Assembly: GCA_012517155.1 (NCBI GenBank)
Contig: JAAYVN010000055.1
Location: 19,581 to 83,580 of the forward strand
Origin: Ignavibacteriales bacterium
GTDB lineage: Bacteria > Bacteroidota > Ignavibacteria > Ignavibacteriales > Ignavibacteriaceae
Direction of reading: 5' to 3'
DNA: 64,000 bases
Below, one piece after another: positions 21,635 through 29,970 of the stretch (its first letter is position 1; every line of letters starts with the position of its first letter). A program made the translations under genes and the position numbers. The notes below the pieces were generated by a model. The model was not told the origin of the DNA. It ran no database searches and saw nothing but the letters and a program-made list of their open reading frames with translations.

Positions 21635-22504
21635 TTGAAAATATTCCTTTACCCGGTTATCCTCTTCCTCCTCCTCCCGGAACTGCTTGCCTCCCCCCCC
21701 GGGGATAGCCTTACGGTTACCCTCCTCCCCGGCGGCAGGAATCTCATCGGTTTCCGCGGCAATCCCAAGGAAGCCAAACTCGGCGTCCTCCTCAATCCTG
21801 CTAACTCTAACCTTAAAGTCGATGTCGGCAGCTCCGTCGATTTGGTTATGTTCTCCTTCGATAACTCCATCCTTACCCTCGGTATCGACTTCTTCGCCTA
21901 CGCCCTCTCAACCAATACCGATAAACTCCGTCTCCAGATTGACGCTATCGACGGTCTCTTCGGCGGTAACGCCACCTACCGCTATTCCAAAGGGGGAGAA
22001 CACCTCTTCGCCCGTTTCCGCTTTGTCCACAATAGCGCCCACCTCGTCGATGGTAATTATCTTACTAACTCCTCCGCCGACTGGATAAAACCCGGAGGTC
22101 CTACTCCTTTTACCCGCGATTTTATTGAGGCTTACGCCGGACTTACTGCTAAAATTCTTAGCATTAACAGCCGCTCCTACGTCGGCTTTGAATATGCCAC
22201 CCACTACCGCCCAGATGAACAGATCCGCCTCTTCCTTAACACCGGCTTTGAGCTTTATATAAGGGGCGATAATTGGAACTTGCTCGGTAGCAACTTCGAT
22301 TTCTTCCTCTCCTACTTCGCCCAGATGAACGGTATTGAGGAGTATAGCCTCTCTAACCATTTCCAGACAGGCATTAAACTCGGTGGCTGGGATAAACAGG
22401 GGGTCTCCTTCTTTCTCTCTTATTTCGCCGGAAACGATTTCTTTAATCAGTACTACCGTCTAAGGGTCTCCCGCTTCGGAATCGGCTTCGAGGTCGAATA
22501 TTAA
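21635..22504 (+). CDS. DUF1207-like outer-membrane protein
   Basis: 289 residues starting at TTG, chosen because GGAG lies 8 bases upstream and the signal peptide (about 1-19) begins there. The rest alternates short strands, with FARFRFVHNSAHLVDGNY near residues 124-141. This resembles the R-x-x-HxSSHLGD signature of DUF1207 proteins, and the C-terminus (RLRVSRFGIGFEVEY) looks like a last barrel strand. Function unknown; probably an outer-membrane beta-barrel. It shares the pyrimidine-ending codon preference of its neighbours and appears monocistronic. Confidence 0.65.
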   Translation: MKIFLYPVILFLLLPELLASPPGDSLTVTLLPGGRNLIGFRGNPKEAKLGVLLNPANSNLKVDVGSSVDLVMFSFDNSILTLGIDFFAYALSTNTDKLRLQIDAIDGLFGGNATYRYSKGGEHLFARFRFVHNSAHLVDGNYLTNSSADWIKPGGPTPFTRDFIEAYAGLTAKILSINSRSYVGFEYATHYRPDEQIRLFLNTGFELYIRGDNWNLLGSNFDFFLSYFAQMNGIEEYSLSNHFQTGIKLGGWDKQGVSFFLSYFAGNDFFNQYYRLRVSRFGIGFEVEY

Positions 22505-22634
22505 TTCCCCCTTCAACCTCTCACCGTACACCCCTTTTTATTGCCTCTCGTCAATTGCTTTTTTTTATCACTCCTGAATGTCTTATTTTTGCACTGCAAT
22601 TTTATTAAATTCAGTTATTCGCAGAAAGCAGATT

Positions 22635-23552
22635 TTGGAAAAAGTTATTGAAATAAATAATCTTTATAAAAAATTTAAAAAGATTATGGCCGTGGATGAC
22701 CTTAACGTCAATGTCTATCGCGGCGATGTGTTCGGTTTTCTCGGTCCTAACGGGGCTGGGAAGAGTACTACTATCAGAATGTTGATGACTCTCATTTTCC
22801 CCACCAGCGGCTCTGTGAAGGTCTTTGGTATGCCCCTCCACCAAAACCGGCTCGCGATTTTAGCCCGCACCGGCGGTATTGTCGAAAAACCCGACCTCTA
22901 TAATTATATGTCCGCCCGCAAAAATCTCGAAATGCTCGGCAGTATTTCCGGCAGGGAAATCCCTAAAAAAAGAATTGACGAGGTGCTCGAACTCGTCGGT
23001 CTTACCGACAGACAGAAGAGCCGCGTTAAAACTTTTTCCTTCGGTATGAAACAGCGCCTCGGTATCGCTCAGGCTCTGGTTCATGACCCCGAACTGATTA
23101 TCCTCGATGAACCTACTACAGGGCTCGATCCCCAGGGTATGAAGGAAATCAGAGAACTGATTTTTTTCCTTAGCCGCGTTAAAAAGAAAACTATCTTCCT
23201 CTCTTCTCATATCCTCAGTGAGGTCGAACTCGTGGCTGACCGCATGATTATTATTGATAAGGGGAAAACTGTCGTCGAGGGCTATGTTAAAGAACTCCTC
23301 AAAACTCCCAGGGTTAGGGTGGACCTCGATACGGATGAACCGCAAAGGGCTTCCGACTTGATTAAAAATTCTCTCTGGAACTCCACCTTTGAAGGGGTTA
23401 AAGAAAATATTATTAGTCTGAATATGGAGAAAAATGCTATCCCCGAACTTAATAGATTCCTTATTCAAAATTCAATTAATGTCTTCGGCTTGACTCCTAA
23501 ACGCTCCCTCGAGGAATATTTCCTTAATATTACTGAAAAGGGGGCTAAATGA
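22635..23552 (+). CDS. ABC transporter ATP-binding protein
   Basis: ATPase of an ABC-2 type exporter. Walker A is GPNGAGKSTT, the Q-loop region is GGIVEKPDLYNYMSARKNLEMLG, the signature is FSFGMKQRLGIAQAL, Walker B is LIILDEPTTGLDP, and the H-loop is SSHILSE. A C-terminal extension of about 85 residues follows, usual for DrrA/CcmA-like exporters. I favour the TTG at 22635 (EKVIEINNLYKKF), because family members begin near there; an in-frame ATG at 22578 would add 19 residues that look non-conserved. It is first of four genes joined by 4-base ATGA overlaps. Confidence 0.9.
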   Translation: MEKVIEINNLYKKFKKIMAVDDLNVNVYRGDVFGFLGPNGAGKSTTIRMLMTLIFPTSGSVKVFGMPLHQNRLAILARTGGIVEKPDLYNYMSARKNLEMLGSISGREIPKKRIDEVLELVGLTDRQKSRVKTFSFGMKQRLGIAQALVHDPELIILDEPTTGLDPQGMKEIRELIFFLSRVKKKTIFLSSHILSEVELVADRMIIIDKGKTVVEGYVKELLKTPRVRVDLDTDEPQRASDLIKNSLWNSTFEGVKENIISLNMEKNAIPELNRFLIQNSINVFGLTPKRSLEEYFLNITEKGAK

Positions 23553-24385
23553 AAAATCTCCTTTTCTTTGAATTGTATAAAATATTCCGCAAATGGCGCA
23601 GCTATATAGGCTTCTTCGCTATTACCGCCCTCGTCCTGATTATCGAGTTCTCTATCTACTACGAAGGGAATAAGTACCCCGGCTATCTTACCCGTAACCT
23701 CTCCGACTCTTTTTACTTTACCGGTAATCTCCTCAACGGCTATCTTATTTCTTACTACGTTATGATGCTCCTGGTGATTCATATCCCGTTTCTGCTTACT
23801 CTCGTTGCCGGGGATCTCCTGGCAGGGGAGGCTACTATGGGTACTTACAGAATGCTCGTCTCCCGACCGGTCTCCCGCTTCAGAATTGTTACTGTCAAGT
23901 TCCTTACCGGTCAGATTTACTCCCTCCTTATGCTCCTTTGGCTCGCTTTCTTGTGCCTCGGTCTGGGTACTGCACTCTTCGGTACAGGGGAGTTGATTGT
24001 TATGCAGGATATTATCACTGTCTTTGCCGCGAATGATGTCCTCTGGCGCTTTTTACCCGCTTATCTCCTCGCAGTCCTCTCTATGGGCGTCGTAGTTTCC
24101 CTCGCTTTCCTCTTCTCTTCCCTCGTCGAGAATGCTATCGGTCCCATTATTGCAACTATGGCCGTGCTCATTGTCTTTAATATCTTGTCCGTTATCGAGA
24201 TTGACTTCTTTGCAGCTCTTAAACCTTATCTGTTTACTAGCTATGCCCAGGACTGGAAGCTCTTCTTTAATGCTGAACTCGATACTGCCGGAATTTTTAA
24301 GTCCGCTGCGGTTATGCTGTTCCATATTGTCCTCTTTTATTCTGTTACTTTGTTCGTTTTTACAAAGAAAGATATTTTATCATGA
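23549..24385 (+). CDS. ABC-2 type transporter permease
   Basis: 278 residues with six predicted membrane segments: one near 20-38, then from about residue 62 on. The GDLLAGEATMGTYRMLVSRPVSR loop is typical of ABC-2 permeases. It overlaps the ATPase stop by 4 bases and the LolA-like gene by 4 bases. Together with the ATPase it probably moves a lipid-like or peptide compound across the inner membrane; the substrate is unknown. Confidence 0.88.
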   Translation: MKNLLFFELYKIFRKWRSYIGFFAITALVLIIEFSIYYEGNKYPGYLTRNLSDSFYFTGNLLNGYLISYYVMMLLVIHIPFLLTLVAGDLLAGEATMGTYRMLVSRPVSRFRIVTVKFLTGQIYSLLMLLWLAFLCLGLGTALFGTGELIVMQDIITVFAANDVLWRFLPAYLLAVLSMGVVVSLAFLFSSLVENAIGPIIATMAVLIVFNILSVIEIDFFAALKPYLFTSYAQDWKLFFNAELDTAGIFKSAAVMLFHIVLFYSVTLFVFTKKDILS

Positions 24386-25125
24386 AAAAAAAAGTTAATA
24401 TGAATTTTGGAAGTCCGGTCTTTTTTACCGTTCTGTTTTTTTTGATATCTTTCCTCCCACTGCCGCTTAATGGTCAGACGGACGGAAGGAAATTACTCGA
24501 GGATGTGAAACGTAATTTCGAACAGGTTAAGGATTACCGCGCCGATATGGATATCCGCGTGGATATCAATATGATTAAAGTCCCCGATACTAAAGTTAAA
24601 TTGCTTTTTAAAGCCCCCGATAAGATGAGAATTGTCTCCGATAACTTCGCTATGCTCCCTAAGGAAGGACTTAATTTCTCCCCATCGACAATCCTGAAAG
24701 GGGATAATAGCATTATCTTCGAAAAGGAGGAAATTCACGCAGGTACTCGCATTGGCATTGTTAAGGTTATTCCCCTCGGCGGCGCTTCAGATATCGTCCT
24801 TTCTACTGTTAAGGTGGATATGGATAGATTGCTGATCCTCCAGGTTGAGTCAACTACCCGAACTAAAGGCACTTTCGTGATTGATATGGACTATAATAAG
24901 TCGCTCACTCCTTTTCCCCTCCCTTCAAAAATGTCCTTTAAATTTGATATGTCCAGACAATCTGTTATGCAGGGTTTCGGTAATGACCAATCACCCAAAA
25001 AGGAAAATGAAAAAAAGAATAAGCGTAAACCATCAGAGGGAACTATTAAAATCACTTATTCCGGATATGTCGTGAATAAAGGAATTCCCGATTCTGAATT
25101 TATCGAAAAAGAGGAAAAAAAATGA
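24382..25125 (+). CDS. LolA-like outer-membrane lipoprotein carrier
   Basis: 247 residues. A signal peptide (about 1-32) precedes a LolA-type half-barrel: DGRKLLEDVKRNFEQVKDYRADMDIRVD near 34-61, LLFKAPDKMRIVS, then a run of strands. LolA proteins carry hydrophobic molecules across the periplasm. A Lys-rich stretch (KKENEKKNKRKPS, near 209-221) is unusual for LolA. Placement directly after an ABC-2 permease suggests it hands on the exported substrate. Confidence 0.75.
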   Translation: MKKKVNMNFGSPVFFTVLFFLISFLPLPLNGQTDGRKLLEDVKRNFEQVKDYRADMDIRVDINMIKVPDTKVKLLFKAPDKMRIVSDNFAMLPKEGLNFSPSTILKGDNSIIFEKEEIHAGTRIGIVKVIPLGGASDIVLSTVKVDMDRLLILQVESTTRTKGTFVIDMDYNKSLTPFPLPSKMSFKFDMSRQSVMQGFGNDQSPKKENEKKNKRKPSEGTIKITYSGYVVNKGIPDSEFIEKEEKK

Positions 25126-26006
25126 AATACCCCGTATTATTTGCAGGCTTATTTTTGCTTTGTGTTACCCCCCTTATCCCACAATCGCTGGATGCTATGG
25201 AAGTGGTTGAGGATGAATGGCAGATTATCGCGGAGAATTGTGACTTCCCCGAGGGTCCGGCTTTCGACGGTCAGCGGAATTTGTATTTCTCTAATTGCTA
25301 TGGCAGATGGATTGCTAAATGGGACGGCGAAACTACCACAGTTTTTCTTGATTTCAAACACGATACTTCCGTGGTTAACCGGACTAACGGACTCGCGTTC
25401 AAAGACGGCTTTTTGTATGCTTGTGAGTATGGCAACGGTTCGATTGTTAAAATTGATGAGCATGCTAATGCGGAAATCCTCGCTTCCGGTTTCCGGGGGG
25501 TTAGATTCAACCGCCCCAATGATCTGGTATTCGACAAAAATGGAATGCTCTGGTTTTCTGATCCCAAAAGTTACAACCGGGAAATCCTCGATGGCAGACT
25601 CTTCCGTCTCGATCCCGAATCCGGTGAGGTTGAGCTTATGTTCAGCGGTCTCGGATTCCCGAATGGTTTGAATTTCTCCCCTGATGGAAAGTATTTATAC
25701 CTTTCCGAGTCCGCCTTCCAGCGGGTATTAAAATTTGAAATGAGGGCGGATGGCACCCTCGCCGCTCCCAAAGTACTGGTAGAACTCCCCGGAGGTGATC
25801 CTGATGGTATTGAAGTTGATCAGGAGAGTAATCTTTACATCGCTCATTTTGGTGGAAAAGCAATTTACAAAGTCTCTCCGGAAGGGGAGTTACTGATCAA
25901 ATTTTCCACCCCGGGAAAAAAACCCAGCAATGTGGAATTAATAAAAGGGAGGCTATTTATAACCGAATGTGAAAGAAACAAACTTTACAGCATCCAAACA
26001 AAATAA
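25122..26006 (+). CDS. SMP-30/gluconolactonase-family beta-propeller, exported
   Basis: 294 residues. A signal peptide (about 1-20) precedes a six-bladed propeller. Metal-site motifs match SMP-30: EGPAFD near 40, NRTNGLAF and FNRPNDLVFDKNGMLWFSDP near 85-155, GFPNGLNFSPDGKYLYLSES near 182-201, and GDPDGIEVD near 226. The family hydrolyses lactones, but many members have other roles. It is last in the operon with the ABC exporter and LolA-like protein, so a lactone or ester-type target of that route is possible but unproven. Confidence 0.85.
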   Translation: MKYPVLFAGLFLLCVTPLIPQSLDAMEVVEDEWQIIAENCDFPEGPAFDGQRNLYFSNCYGRWIAKWDGETTTVFLDFKHDTSVVNRTNGLAFKDGFLYACEYGNGSIVKIDEHANAEILASGFRGVRFNRPNDLVFDKNGMLWFSDPKSYNREILDGRLFRLDPESGEVELMFSGLGFPNGLNFSPDGKYLYLSESAFQRVLKFEMRADGTLAAPKVLVELPGGDPDGIEVDQESNLYIAHFGGKAIYKVSPEGELLIKFSTPGKKPSNVELIKGRLFITECERNKLYSIQTK

Positions 26007-26242
26007 CATTCATATTTCCCCGAATACCCCCTCCCTCCTTCGACTAAGTCAGATTTCTAAAGGGAGGGACGGGGAGGGTTAAAAACAATAAATGACTTCG
26101 ACGGGTCGAAATGACGATTAACGACGGCGCAGCCTAATGACCACTTAACCCCTCACCTGTCCCGCTTGCGGGAACAAATAACCCTTTTTATCTTTCCCCC
26201 AAAATTGTTATATTTCCCATTAATTTAAAAAAATTTAACGAC
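26007..26242 (+). other. Intergenic region with hairpin and mosaic repeat
   Basis: 236 bases. CCCTCCCT at 26029-26036 pairs with AGGGAGGG at 26061-26068, a hairpin that may end transcription of the ABC operon. The mosaic repeat follows. No coding sequence seen. Confidence 0.55.
26085..26142 (+). repeat. Mosaic intergenic repeat, fullest copy
   Basis: Three blocks in order: CAATAAATGAC, TTCGACGGGTCGAAATGAC, and GATTAACGACGGCGCAGCC followed by TAATGACC. Partial copies lie at 21301-21338 and 21498-21529. The central block is itself palindromic (TTCGACGGGTCGAA). Confidence 0.6.
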
Positions 26243-27427
26243 ATGAAACATATATTCTTCTTTTTACTTATTCCCCTTATTTTCACCTACTCACAGGAGA
26301 ACACCATGCACAAAACCGACTCGCTCCTAAGCGAAATAAAATTGAGATACGCCCCCGATAAACGCGTAGCCCTCTTCAACGTTACCCTCTCCGATTCCAC
26401 CGGTGAACTTATCGCACGCGGCGAAACCAATCTCCCCGAGGCAAAAGCTGAACTGCTCAAAAAATTAAAATCCAACTCAATAATTTTTAAGGACAGTATA
26501 AAACTCCTCCCCGACGAAAGTCTCAAAGGCTTGACTAAAGGAATTATCAATCTCTCCGTCGCCAACCTCCGCACTAAACCGGGTCATTCCGAGGAAATGG
26601 CTACCCAGGCGCTCCTCGGCACTGTCGTCAACGTCCTCAAAAAACATCGCGGTTATTACCTCGTGCAGACTCCCGATAACTACATCGCATACTTGGATGA
26701 TGAGGGAGTGGAGGGGGTTACTCCCGAAAAAGCGGATGAGTGGATTAATAGTCAGAAAATTATTTATACTCACGTCTACGGCGTGGCTTACGAAGGTCCT
26801 TCCGATAATTCCCCTACCGTTAGCGATCTCGTTATTGGCAATATCCTCAGACTCGAGGAATCCCCCCTCCACAAAGGCTTGTTCTTTAAGGTGAGCTTCC
26901 CCGACGGAAGAATCGCTTATGTGAAGAAAGCCGAGGCACAGGTCTTCGCCGACTGGCTTAAGAATGTTAATCCTACCCCCGAAAATATTCTCACTACCGC
27001 ACGCCTCTTCATGGGCGTTCCTTACCTCTGGGGTGGTACTTCATCGAAGGGTCTGGATTGTAGCGGATTTACGAAAACTGTCTATTTCCTCAATGGTATT
27101 ATTCTCGAAAGGGATGCCTCCCAGCAGGTTAACAATGGCGATTTTGTCGTCGAGGGGGTGGACGTTGCCAAACTTCAGCCCGGAGACCTTCTCTTCTTCG
27201 GCTCTCGGGCTACTGAGGAAAGAAAAGAAAGAATCACCCACGTCGCTATTTATATCGGTAATTCGGAATATATTCATGCCTCGGGAAGGGTTAAGATTAA
27301 TAGCCTCGATCCCGCCGCCGGCAATTTTGCGAAACACAGATACGAAACCCTAATTCGTGCAAAAAGGGTTTTATCCTCTCTCTCGAAAAACAGAATTCAA
27401 TTAATTAAAGAAAATAAATCTTATTAG
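26243..27427 (+). CDS. NlpC/P60 (C40) endopeptidase with SH3-type domains, YkfC-like
   Basis: 394 residues. A signal peptide (about 1-16) precedes an N-terminal region, SH3b-like domains (about 105-245, LSVANLRTKPGHSEEMATQALLGTVVNVL) and a C40 peptidase domain. Catalytic Cys is in GLDCSGF near residue 273 and His in RITHVAIYIGN near 332. This layout matches YkfC, which cuts gamma-D-Glu-diaminopimelate bonds in murein peptides and releases L-Ala-D-Glu. The next gene encodes the epimerase for that dipeptide, which strongly supports the role. Confidence 0.88.
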   Translation: MKHIFFFLLIPLIFTYSQENTMHKTDSLLSEIKLRYAPDKRVALFNVTLSDSTGELIARGETNLPEAKAELLKKLKSNSIIFKDSIKLLPDESLKGLTKGIINLSVANLRTKPGHSEEMATQALLGTVVNVLKKHRGYYLVQTPDNYIAYLDDEGVEGVTPEKADEWINSQKIIYTHVYGVAYEGPSDNSPTVSDLVIGNILRLEESPLHKGLFFKVSFPDGRIAYVKKAEAQVFADWLKNVNPTPENILTTARLFMGVPYLWGGTSSKGLDCSGFTKTVYFLNGIILERDASQQVNNGDFVVEGVDVAKLQPGDLLFFGSRATEERKERITHVAIYIGNSEYIHASGRVKINSLDPAAGNFAKHRYETLIRAKRVLSSLSKNRIQLIKENKSY

Positions 27428-27439
27428 GAGAAAATTCAT

Positions 27440-28573
27440 ATGGCACAGAACAGACGCGATTTTCTTAAAACTTCGGGATTACTTGCCGGCGCTGCTTTGG
27501 CAGGTATCCCTAACTCTATTTATAGTAAACCAAATATTAATTTTACAAAGGTCGGCAAAATGAAATTAACTTTTAAACCCTATGACTTGACTTTAAAACA
27601 TGCTTTCACTATCGCAACCAGCACCCGTACTACTACTCCCGTTATGCTTACGGAAATTGAGTACGAAGGTGTGGTCGGATACGGAGAGGCAAGTATGCCC
27701 CCCTATTTGGGAGAGTCCCAGGCTTCTGCTGCGGAATTCCTCGGTAAGGTAAATCTCGAACAGTTCCCGGATCCTTTCGATATGGAAAATATTCTTGATT
27801 ATGTGGATAAGATCGCTGAAAAAAATCCCGCCGCTAAGGCTTCCGTCGATATCGCTCTCCACGATCTCGTCGGTAAACTTATGAATCAACCATGGTTCAA
27901 AATCTGGGGCTATGATAAATACAGGTCTCCCTACACTAGCTTTACTATCGGAATTGATACTCCCGAAGTGGTCAGACAAAAAGTCAGGGAAGCCGATATT
28001 TATAAGATCCTTAAAGTTAAACTCGGTCGCGACAACGATAAGCAGATGATCGAGACTATCCGCGAAATAACCGATAAACCCATCTGTGTGGATGCAAATC
28101 AGGGCTGGACGGACAGGGTTAAGGCGCTCGATATGGCCTACTGGCTTAAGGAAAAAGGAATTACTTTTATCGAACAGGCTATGCCTAAGGAAAATATTGA
28201 CGGTAATGCCTGGCTTACGGAAAATTCTCCCCTCCCTACTTTCGGTGATGAATCTGTTCAGCGTCTCCCAGATGTTATTAAGGCGCATAAGGTCTATTCC
28301 GGTATCAATATTAAACTTATGAAAAGTACCGGTATGCGCGAAGCTCACAAGATGCTTACTCTTGCCAGAGGTCTCGGTATGAAGGTTATGCTTGGCTGTA
28401 TGACCGAAACTTCCTGCGCTATCTCCGCTGCCTCCCACCTCTCTCCAATGGTCGATTTTGCGGATCTCGACGGCGCAGTCCTGATTAGTAACGACTGCTT
28501 TATCGGTACTACTATTGAGGATGGTAAAATATCTTTGACCGATAGACCCGGTATCGGAGCAATAAAAAAATAA
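27440..28573 (+). CDS. Dipeptide epimerase (L-Ala-D/L-Glu type), Tat-exported
   Basis: Enolase-superfamily enzyme of 377 residues. The twin-arginine signal is NRRDFLKTSGLLAGAALAG near residues 4-22. Catalytic features of the muconate-lactonising subgroup are present: KVKLGRD (KxK) near 191-197, metal ligands in CVDANQGW, FIEQAMP and FGDES, and the second Lys in NIKLMKST. It follows the NlpC/P60 gene by 12 bases; together they match the ykfB/ykfC pair of murein peptide recycling. Known homologues are often cytoplasmic, so the Tat signal moves this step to the periplasm. Exact dipeptide specificity is inferred from context. Confidence 0.87.
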   Translation: MAQNRRDFLKTSGLLAGAALAGIPNSIYSKPNINFTKVGKMKLTFKPYDLTLKHAFTIATSTRTTTPVMLTEIEYEGVVGYGEASMPPYLGESQASAAEFLGKVNLEQFPDPFDMENILDYVDKIAEKNPAAKASVDIALHDLVGKLMNQPWFKIWGYDKYRSPYTSFTIGIDTPEVVRQKVREADIYKILKVKLGRDNDKQMIETIREITDKPICVDANQGWTDRVKALDMAYWLKEKGITFIEQAMPKENIDGNAWLTENSPLPTFGDESVQRLPDVIKAHKVYSGINIKLMKSTGMREAHKMLTLARGLGMKVMLGCMTETSCAISAASHLSPMVDFADLDGAVLISNDCFIGTTIEDGKISLTDRPGIGAIKK

Positions 28574-28632
28574 CCCGCATCAATTGCGGACGCTTATATT
28601 ATTATGATTTTTTAAGAACCAGGAATAAAAGA

Positions 28633-29970
28633 ATGAATAAATTTGCAATTTTGTTGATTGGAGTGCTTTTGATGAGCAGTAGTCTTTTGAATGCCGCACA
28701 GGGGGATAACGTCTTCCCCTATAAAACCCATTACGTTACACTCGATAATGGCTTTAAAGCAATTTTAATTCCGGTGGATAGCCCCGGTTTGGTCGCCTAC
28801 TATTCAGTCGTCAGAACCGGCAGCAGGGATGAATGGGAGGATGGTAAATCCGGCTTCGCTCACTTCTTCGAACATATGATGTTCAGGGGTACCGACAGAT
28901 TCCCCGGGAATGTTTACGATAGCATCGTGACTAGTATCGGCGCGGATGCTAATGCCTACACGAGCGATGACCTGACTGTCTATCACCTTAATTTCGCTTC
29001 CGAAGACCTTGAAACGGTTATGGATATTGAGTCGGATAGATTCAGGAATCTTAAATACTCACTCGAACAGTTTCAGACTGAGTCCGGCGCTGTCTACGGT
29101 GAGTACCGCAAGGGCAGAACCAGTCCCTGGTCGGTTGCTATCGAAGCTCTCAGAGACTTGGCTTTCGAAAAACATACGTATAAGCATACTACCATCGGCT
29201 TCGAACGGGATGTTAAGGATATGCCGAATCTTTATGATTATAGCATTAGCTTTTATAACCGCTACTACCGCCCGGAAAATGTTGTCCTGCTGATTGTCGG
29301 CGATTTCGACGTTAAAAAGACGGAAACTATGATAAGAAGGTTTTATTCCCCCTGGCAGAAGGGCTACACTTTGCCAAAAATTATTCCCGAACCGGAACAG
29401 ACAAACCCTAAAAACCGGGAAATTCAATATGAAGGCAGAACTCTTCCCCTGGTGATCATGAGCTTTAAGAATGATGCCTTCGATCCCGCAAACCTGAAGT
29501 CCCTTGCTACTTATCCACTTGCCGAACTTGCTTTTGGCGAAACTAGCGAACTTTATAAGAAACTTGTTCTTAACGAGCAGAAGGTGCAATTCATTTCCCC
29601 AGACCCCGGTATGGCTCGCGATCCTTACCTCTTCTCTGTTTACGCTATGGTGAATGATGAGAAGGATATCGATTACGTGATCTCTGAAATTAATAAAACT
29701 ATTAAGGAGTTTCAGCTTTCCCCCGTCACAACTGAACAGCTTAATGACCTCATAAGCCGCGAAAAGTATTCTTTCCTGATGTCCCTTGATTCCCCCGACG
29801 GTATCGCCTCCTCACTTCCGCAGTATATTACCCTCACCGGCGATATTAAAGTGATCGACGAGATGTTTAATAATTATCAGCAGATTACCCCCGAAACAAT
29901 TATGAGCGCGGCAAAATATTATTTTACCCCCGAAAGAAGTACTACCCTGATCCTGAGAGGTGCAAAATGA
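28633..29970 (+). CDS. M16-family zinc peptidase (active subunit)
   Basis: 445 residues with a signal peptide (about 1-22). The inverted zinc motif HxxEH is at residues 77-81 (FAHFFEHMMF), with the downstream Glu in ESGAVYGEYRKG. The C-terminal half is the second M16 fold. It pairs with the next gene, overlapping by 4 bases, which lacks the zinc motif. Two-subunit M16B enzymes with one active and one inactive chain are well known. It is probably a periplasmic peptidase. Confidence 0.92.
   Translation: MNKFAILLIGVLLMSSSLLNAAQGDNVFPYKTHYVTLDNGFKAILIPVDSPGLVAYYSVVRTGSRDEWEDGKSGFAHFFEHMMFRGTDRFPGNVYDSIVTSIGADANAYTSDDLTVYHLNFASEDLETVMDIESDRFRNLKYSLEQFQTESGAVYGEYRKGRTSPWSVAIEALRDLAFEKHTYKHTTIGFERDVKDMPNLYDYSISFYNRYYRPENVVLLIVGDFDVKKTETMIRRFYSPWQKGYTLPKIIPEPEQTNPKNREIQYEGRTLPLVIMSFKNDAFDPANLKSLATYPLAELAFGETSELYKKLVLNEQKVQFISPDPGMARDPYLFSVYAMVNDEKDIDYVISEINKTIKEFQLSPVTTEQLNDLISREKYSFLMSLDSPDGIASSLPQYITLTGDIKVIDEMFNNYQQITPETIMSAAKYYFTPERSTTLILRGAK

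Noticed and set aside
21690..21704. C8-G4 run near the start of the DUF1207-like gene as a switch
   Set aside because: It encodes Pro-Pro-Gly at the end of the signal peptide; the frame is intact and nothing else supports slippage.
22583..22595. TTATTTTTGCACT as a sigma-54 promoter before the ABC operon
   Set aside because: The -12 part matches the 37.7-kb promoter, but the -24 GG is missing.
27803..27811. Single perfect DnaA box (TGTGGATAA) as origin evidence
   Set aside because: It lies inside the epimerase gene and is isolated; one 9-base match is expected by chance in this length.
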